This document shows, piece by piece, positions 59,123-64,000 of a stretch of DNA of 64,000 nt. Below the pieces are notes generated by a model. The model searched no databases. It was given only the letters and a program-made list of their open reading frames with translations, and was not told the origin of the DNA. The DNA comes from Chlorocebus sabaeus (taxonomy: Eukaryota > Chordata > Mammalia > Primates > Cercopithecidae): positions 21,674,500 to 21,738,499 of the forward strand of contig NC_132912.1 in NCBI RefSeq assembly GCF_047675955.1, given 5' to 3'. Each line of letters begins with the position of its first letter. Position 1 is the stretch's first letter. The position numbers were made by a program, and so were the translations under genes.

Positions 59123-59804
59123 TCAGTATGTCATTGCCACCCTCTGTATCATTCTGCAGCTTTGTTTCTCCTCCCTATCCTGAACAGATGAATTTCAGTG
59201 TATTTTCCTAGAGCTCATGCATTGTAACATTTAATTGTTTAATTAAACAATTATTTAATTAATTGAATACCACCTTGATTTTAGTTAAAAACAGTGTATG
59301 ACTTAAATAAGATGAAAATAGAGTGAAGTTAAATAGAAAGCAGATACAGAAGAATTTAAGGTGGATGTTGTACCAGTCCTACCTGAGGAGCAAGAAAGTT
59401 GAAGGGAATACTTACTTTCATTTTCAAAGAAAGATTTAGAATTTTAAGCTTTCCTGCCTTGATAGGAAAGAGCATTTTGCTCTGTTGTTTTTTTTTTTAC
59501 CGGTAAACTGAGTACCAGATATTGTTCCATAGTGTGATTACTGGATTGCACATTTAGCTCCGTAATTTCCTATGTAAGTATAGGTTGATGTAATAATATA
59601 AAAACAATTTTAAGTTTTGAGATTGAAGATCCTTAATCACCATGATTTTGCTTCTCAATATTATTCTTCCAAGATGTTTTACTGCATGTTGTGATGGTAA
59701 TTGCAGCTTTCAAAGTGTAGTAGAGACATTGGAGGACCTGGTAGTTAAAACATTGTACTTTCCTGACTTACAGGTACATTTTTAATGAAAGCATTAACAC
59801 CAGA
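59123..59804. other. MLLT10: Intron, no recognised element
   Basis: Contains a 22-bp perfect palindrome at 59232-59253; otherwise nothing supported. Confidence 0.5.
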
Positions 59805-60060
59805 ATGGCTCTAGCTACCATTTATTGAAACTTACTCTGTGGTAGGCATTGCTAGAGCTTTTTTATATGGATATTCTCAAAATCTCACAAAAAGTCTTTA
59901 AGGTAGCCATTTTCTTTGTTTTATAGAGAATAATAATATGGAGGCTCAGAAGGGTTAAGTAGTTTGATTAAGGGTCACATAGGTGACAGATCCAGCATTT
60001 GAACCCAGTTTTGTCTAAGTCAAAAGCTTCTGCTGTTTCAATTTCAGCATGCTGCCTCCA
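59805..60060 (-). mobile_element. MIR SINE, antisense, nearly complete
   Basis: 'accatttattgaaacttact', 'ctgtggtaggcattgctaga', 'tggaggctcagaagggttaa' and 'catttgaacccagttttgtc' follow the full inverted MIR. Confidence 0.88.
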
Positions 60061-60154
60061 GCTAACTTTTGTCTTCTAATTTTAGAAGTTGGAGACTCCC
60101 TGTGTAGTATACTTTTCACTTCCAAATTAACTAGATAATCAGCATTTTATCTTT

Positions 60155-60750
60155 TTTTTTCCTTTTTTTTGAGATGGAGTCTTGCTCTGTTGCACAGGCT
60201 GGAGTGCAGTGGTGTGATCTTGGCTTATTGCAACCTCCGCCTCTCAAGTGATTCTCCTGCCTCAGCCTCTCGAGTAACTGGGACTACAGGCATGCACCTG
60301 GCTAAGTTTTTTTTTTTTTTTTTTTTTTTTTTTTGAGACGGAGCCTCGCTCTGTCACCCAGGCTGGAGTGCAGTGGCCGGATCTCGGCTCACTGTAACCT
60401 CCATCTCCTGGGTTCAAGCAATTCTCCTGCCTCAGCCTCTTGAGTAGCTGGGACTACAGGCGCCCGCCACCACGCCTGGCTAGTTTTTTGTATTTTTTAG
60501 TAGAGACGGGGTTTCACCGTGTTAGCCAGGATGGTCTTGATCTCCTGACCTCGTGATCTGCCCGTCTCGACCTCCCAAAGTGCTGGGGTTACAGGCTTGA
60601 GCCACCGCGCCCGGCCAAGTTTTGTATTTTTAGTTGAGATGTGTTTCGCCATGTTGGCCAGGATGGTCTCAAACTCCTGACCTCAGGTTATCCATCTGCC
60701 TCGGCCTCCCAAAGTGCTGGGATTACAGGTGTGAGCCACCGCATCTGACT
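60155..60750 (-). mobile_element. Older Alu, antisense, split by a young Alu
   Basis: Left part 60155-60301 ends 'catgcacctggctaag'. The right part resumes at 60617 with 'aagttttgtatttttagttg' and runs to 60750. The short repeated aagtttt is the insertion duplication. Confidence 0.92.
60302..60616 (-). mobile_element. AluYR-like, antisense, nested
   Basis: Inverted young Alu with 'gtgcagtggccggatctcgg' and 'ttacaggcttgagccaccg', the reverse complements of the Old World monkey diagnostic changes. Confidence 0.9.
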
Positions 60751-60943
60751 GCAGTATTTTATCTTCTAAGATACTTTGAAAACACTGAATTCAATAGAAA
60801 CTCAGTATTTGTTGAATTATCTATGGAGTAGCAACCTTTAAAAATGCATATCTTTTTCTCTGCTATGTGTTATTTGGAATAATAAGGTTTATAAATAATC
60901 ACTTCATTAACATGCTCTTTCCTGTCCTTCTCAGCCAAACTTG

Positions 60944-61058
60944 TTTCTTTTTCTTCCTTTCTCCTTTTCCTTTTCCCTTTCCCTTTCCCTTTCCTTTCCT
61001 TTCTTCTTTGTTTCCCCTTTCCCCTTTCCTTTCCTTTCCTCTCTTTTTCTTTTTCTTT
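60944..61058. repeat. CTTTC/CCCTTT-rich tract
   Basis: About 115 bp of pyrimidine repeat (ccctttccctttcc units) that forms the tail of the next antisense Alu. Confidence 0.9.
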
Positions 61059-61344
61059 TTTGGAAACAGGGTCTTGTTCTGTCACTGAGCCTGGAGTGCA
61101 GTGGAACAATCTCAGCTTAATCTCAACCTCCCAGGCTCAAGCAATTGTCCCACCTCAGGCTCCCAAGTAGCTGGGACTACAGGCACTCACCACGACGCTT
61201 GACACCACACCCAGCTAATTTTGTATTTTTGGTAGAGGTAGGATTTCACCATGTTGCCCAGGCTGGTCCTGGGCTCAAAGGGATCTGCCCACCTTGGCCT
61301 CCCAAAGTGCTGGGATTACAAGCCTGAGCCACTGCACCCAGCCA
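61059..61344 (-). mobile_element. Alu, antisense
   Basis: From 'gaaacagggtcttgttctgt' to 'gagccactgcacccagcc'. Diverged. Confidence 0.92.
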
Positions 61345-62024
61345 TTCCTTTGAAATTCTTAGAGCAGTTTTATAAGATTCTCTATCTTAGTTTTCTAAGT
61401 TTGCCCTTTGTGATCTAATTTTGTTTACCCATTAAATGGTAATGTTATTTAGGGTTCTGTCTTTGGTTCTCTTCTCTTGATCATGCTGAAAGCTTTCCCT
61501 GGGCGATCCCATTTTTGTTCCTTGGCCTTGACCATTGTGTTCATATCAAGAGTTGTAAATAAAATACTTACGGGGCCACGTAGGTAACATAAATGAGTGA
61601 CATGGTCAGGGATGATGGAGATGCTGGATTAGAGTCTCCATGCCCTGTTCAGAGCTCTGGTCATATTGCTGCTTTTTTATAATATAGTATCCAGTGTTGG
61701 CAAATCTTCAGTTTTTCAAGAGATATTAGACATCTAGAATTCTTAATGGGAAATTTCTTATTTCTATGATAATTATGAGCAACTGGTTAAAATTTCAACC
61801 ATAGTGCAGACCAATAGTAAGTATTTTTAGTTTGCAAGTTTACTTACTGTAACTTACCATGCTTCTCACTCCTAGATTTTATTTGTCTTCAAATCTGAAT
61901 TTTCTGCTGGGTTTTAGGCTTATTCCATTGTGTGCTATATATAGGAGTTCTGTCACCCACAGGCATCTCAAAGACCATGACCCTGAACTTCTAGTTTGTA
62001 TTAGGAAGTGATTTCATTTATAGG
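61345..62024. other. MLLT10: Intron, no recognised element
   Basis: No repeat or exon supported. Confidence 0.45.
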
Positions 62025-62190
62025 ACACCTGTGAGTTTGAATCAATATTTCACCACCTACTAGCTCACCAAGCAAGTTACTTTATTTCTTTAAACTTGTT
62101 TGCTCATATGTGAAATGGGAGTAATATTTACTTCATTGAGTTCTTATGCTAGCACAGTTACTTGCGTACAGTAACCAAACACTGCTTTCA
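62025..62190 (+). mobile_element. MIR SINE
   Basis: 'caccacctactagctcacca', 'gcaagttactttatttcttt' and 'tcatatgtgaaatgggagta' follow MIR on the + strand. Confidence 0.82.
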
Positions 62191-62437
62191 GTTGCTGTTC
62201 CTGTTTCAGTGAATGGTATCACTACATGCACTTACTGCTGCTTAAGAGTCATTGGTGACTCTACCCTTATTTTTATTTTTCAGGTCTAATTAGTCACCAA
62301 GTTCTATTAGTCTAATAGAGTTTTCAGGTCTAAGTAGTCACCAAGTCCTTAGAATTTATCCTGCTCTCTACTGCATATTTCTTCCCCAAACCATCCTTCA
62401 CCTGTGTTCTGCAGTGCCTTTAGAAATTAGCTTGAGA

Positions 62438-62724
62438 GGCCAGGTATGGTGGCTCAAACCTGTAATCCCAGCACTTTGGGAGGCCAAGACGCGCAGATCA
62501 CCTGAGGTCAGGAGTTTGAGACCAGCCTGGCCAACATGGTGAAACCCCATCTCTAGTAAAAATACAAAAATTAGCTGAGGGTGATGGCACGTGCATGTAA
62601 TCCCAGCTACTAGGGAGGCTGAGGCAGGAGAATCACTTGAACCTGCGGGTGGAGGTTACAGTGAGCCGAGATTGCACCACTGCACACCAGCCCGGGCAAT
62701 AGAGTGAGACTTCACCTCAAAAAA
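62438..62724 (+). mobile_element. Alu, sense (first of two at one site)
   Basis: From 'ggccaggtatggtggctcaa' to 'cttcacctcaaaaaa'. Flanked by gaaattagcttga (62423) and gaaactagcttga (62725). Confidence 0.94.
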
Positions 62725-62737
62725 GAAACTAGCTTGA

Positions 62738-63054
62738 GGCTGGGCATGGTGGCTCATGCGTGTAATGTCAGCACTTTGGGAGGTTCAAGTGGGAGGACCA
62801 CTTGAGCTCAGGAGTTTGAAATCAACTTGTCAGCATAGTGAGACCCCATCTCTTACTGCCCCGACTACCCCCGCAAAAAAAAAAAAAAAAAGCCAGGTGT
62901 AGTGGTGTTCACCTGTGGTCCCAGCTACTTGGGAGGCTGAGGCAGGAGGTTCGCTTGGCTCAGGAGGTCAAGGCTGCAGTGAGCTATGATTGCACCACTA
63001 CACTCCAATATAGATGACAGAGTAAGACTGTCTCAGAAAACAAAAGATAGAAAA
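62738..63054 (+). mobile_element. Alu, sense (second of two at one site)
   Basis: More diverged, J-like Alu from 'ggctgggcatggtggctcat' with 'gttcgcttggctcaggaggt' and 'gaggtcaaggctgcagtgag'. Followed by gaaattagcctga (63055). Confidence 0.92.
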
Positions 63055-63209
63055 GAAATTAGCCTGAAAAGCAACAACATCTCTTCCAGTAAGTTTTTTG
63101 GCTCACCACTTTTCTCACTCCAGGTCCGAATTAGATACCTCTTTTTCTGTGCTCCTAGCCCCCTGAGGATGTCTCTGTTGTAGTGCTCTTCACAACTGTT
63201 TGTAATGCC

Positions 63210-63345
63210 TTTTTTTTCTACGCAACTTCTTGAAGGCAAAGACTACCTATCTTGAATGCCTTTTTATCTCCAGGGCTTGGAATAATGCCTGGCAAATAAT
63301 GAGTTCAATGATGTTTGGAGTATGAATGCATTGGATAAATGAATA
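63210..63345 (+). mobile_element. L2 LINE 3' end
   Basis: 'cttcttgaaggcaaagacta', 'ccagggcttggaataatgcc' and 'aatgcattggataaatgaat' form an L2 terminus. Confidence 0.8.
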
Positions 63346-63487
63346 TATTTTTTCTGGAGAAACTGTAGATATAAAAAAGATCTCGAAGCCTTAATTATAG
63401 CTCTAAGGTCTTTTAAAATATCCCAATTGTTTTGTTTTCCCTGTTTGAATAAGATTGTAGGTGCTTTAATTTATTATATGTCAGCAA

Positions 63488-63488
63488 C

Positions 63489-63523
<35 letters not shown>
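63488..63523. repeat. (TTTA)n microsatellite
   Basis: About nine TTTA units, serving as the tail of the following antisense Alu. Confidence 0.95.
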
Positions 63524-63524
<1 letters not shown>

Positions 63525-63722
63525 TGACAGAGTCTTGCTCTATTGCCAAGTCTGGAGTGCAGTGGTGCAATCACAGCATGGCTCACTACAGCCTCGAACT
63601 TCCAGGCTCAAGTGATCCTCACACCTCAGTCCCCATGATAGCTGGGACTACAGGCGTATGCCACCATGCCTGGTTAATTTTTATTTTTTGTAGAGACAAT
63701 ATTCTCCCTTTGTTGTCCGGGC
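63524..63722 (-). mobile_element. AluJ-like fragment, antisense
   Basis: Inverted Alu from 'gacagagtcttgctctattg' through 'ttttttgtagagacaatatt', ending inside the left monomer. Confidence 0.88.
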
Positions 63723-64000
63723 TATGTTGATGTTCTTTAGAACAAAGTAAATTGTATTGTTGATATAAATTACTGATTATTGTTGCCCTCTAGGGCTACA
63801 ATTGGTAATTTTTATTTATTTATATATTTTTTTCTACAGCCCACTTAGGTTCATTCTTTCCTCCTGTTTCTGTACCTGGGTCTCAGGCTCTTCTTCCCTC
63901 TTGGCCTCCCAGGAGCTCTGGTTTATAGCAAGTTTTCTTGGCCGCCACACTATTAACACTATGGGCCAGTTATTTCTTATAGAGGTTGTCCTGTGCATTG
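63723..64000. other. MLLT10: Intron to the window edge
   Basis: A good-looking acceptor (tttttttctacag ending at about 63839) is followed by a short open frame ending in TAG, but the peptide is not AF10. No supported feature. Confidence 0.5.

Larger units (their letters stand above)
36859..64000 (+). other. MLLT10: MLLT10 downstream intron (partial, at least 27 kb)
   Basis: After exon E there is no further recognisable AF10 exon up to the right edge, so the intron is at least 27 kb. It is built from Alus, a nearly complete L1, MIR/L2 fragments and unassigned AT-rich DNA, and it holds the 335-bp inverted duplication. Confidence 0.75.

Noticed and set aside
63838..63932. Possible next MLLT10 exon after the acceptor-like ttttctacag near the right edge
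   Set aside because: In the required phase it reads AHLGSFFPPV and soon hits TAG without a usable donor. The peptide does not match the AF10 segment expected after KFI, which should begin with Gly.

Overview
This window is nuclear DNA from a primate, most likely an Old World monkey. The background is Alu, L1, MIR, L2 and DNA-transposon fossils, and the only protein-coding signal is short, well-spliced exons in very long introns. At least four young Alu copies (about 23357-23655, 40507-40800, 41556-41860 and, inverted, 60302-60616) share changes I associate with the cercopithecid AluYR lineage: 'ggctcaagcctg', 'ggcataaac' and 'gagatccggccac'. Human AluY does not have these. The genus cannot be fixed from the sequence.

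The one gene I can support is MLLT10 (AF10) on the + strand. Five consecutive internal coding exons are visible: 18440-18695, 21308-21877, 29309-29353, 30198-30230 and 36811-36858. They join in frame and encode the central Ser/Thr-rich, basic part of AF10, including an AT-hook (core GRPKG). The N-terminal PHD-finger module lies upstream of the window. The octapeptide-motif/leucine zipper that binds DOT1L lies downstream. Everything else is intron: before 18440, between the exons, and a stretch of at least 27 kb from 36859 to the right edge in which I found no further exon.

Layout. 1-18439 is an upstream intron holding a long, old, broken repeat (about 640-4230), two antisense L1M wrecks (about 6.1-11.4 kb and 12.0-15.1 kb) riddled with antisense Alus, and an antisense U6 snRNA pseudogene (9689-9793). 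18440-36858 is the exon cluster, with Alus, MER5A, MER2, a Tigger-like element, L2 and MIRs between exons. 36859-64000 is the long downstream intron. It holds a near-perfect 335-bp inverted duplication (42823-43157 against 44393-44727), a nearly complete antisense L1 (about 47.9-56.2 kb) carrying five Alus, a Ct-rich tract of about 280 bp grown from an Alu tail (51807-52086), and a short young antisense L1 (57402-58323).

There is no operon, CRISPR array, prokaryotic element or obvious new protein system. The most unusual feature is the 335-bp inverted duplication, in which I count one mismatch. It appears recent and would let the MLLT10 pre-mRNA form a long double-stranded stem.
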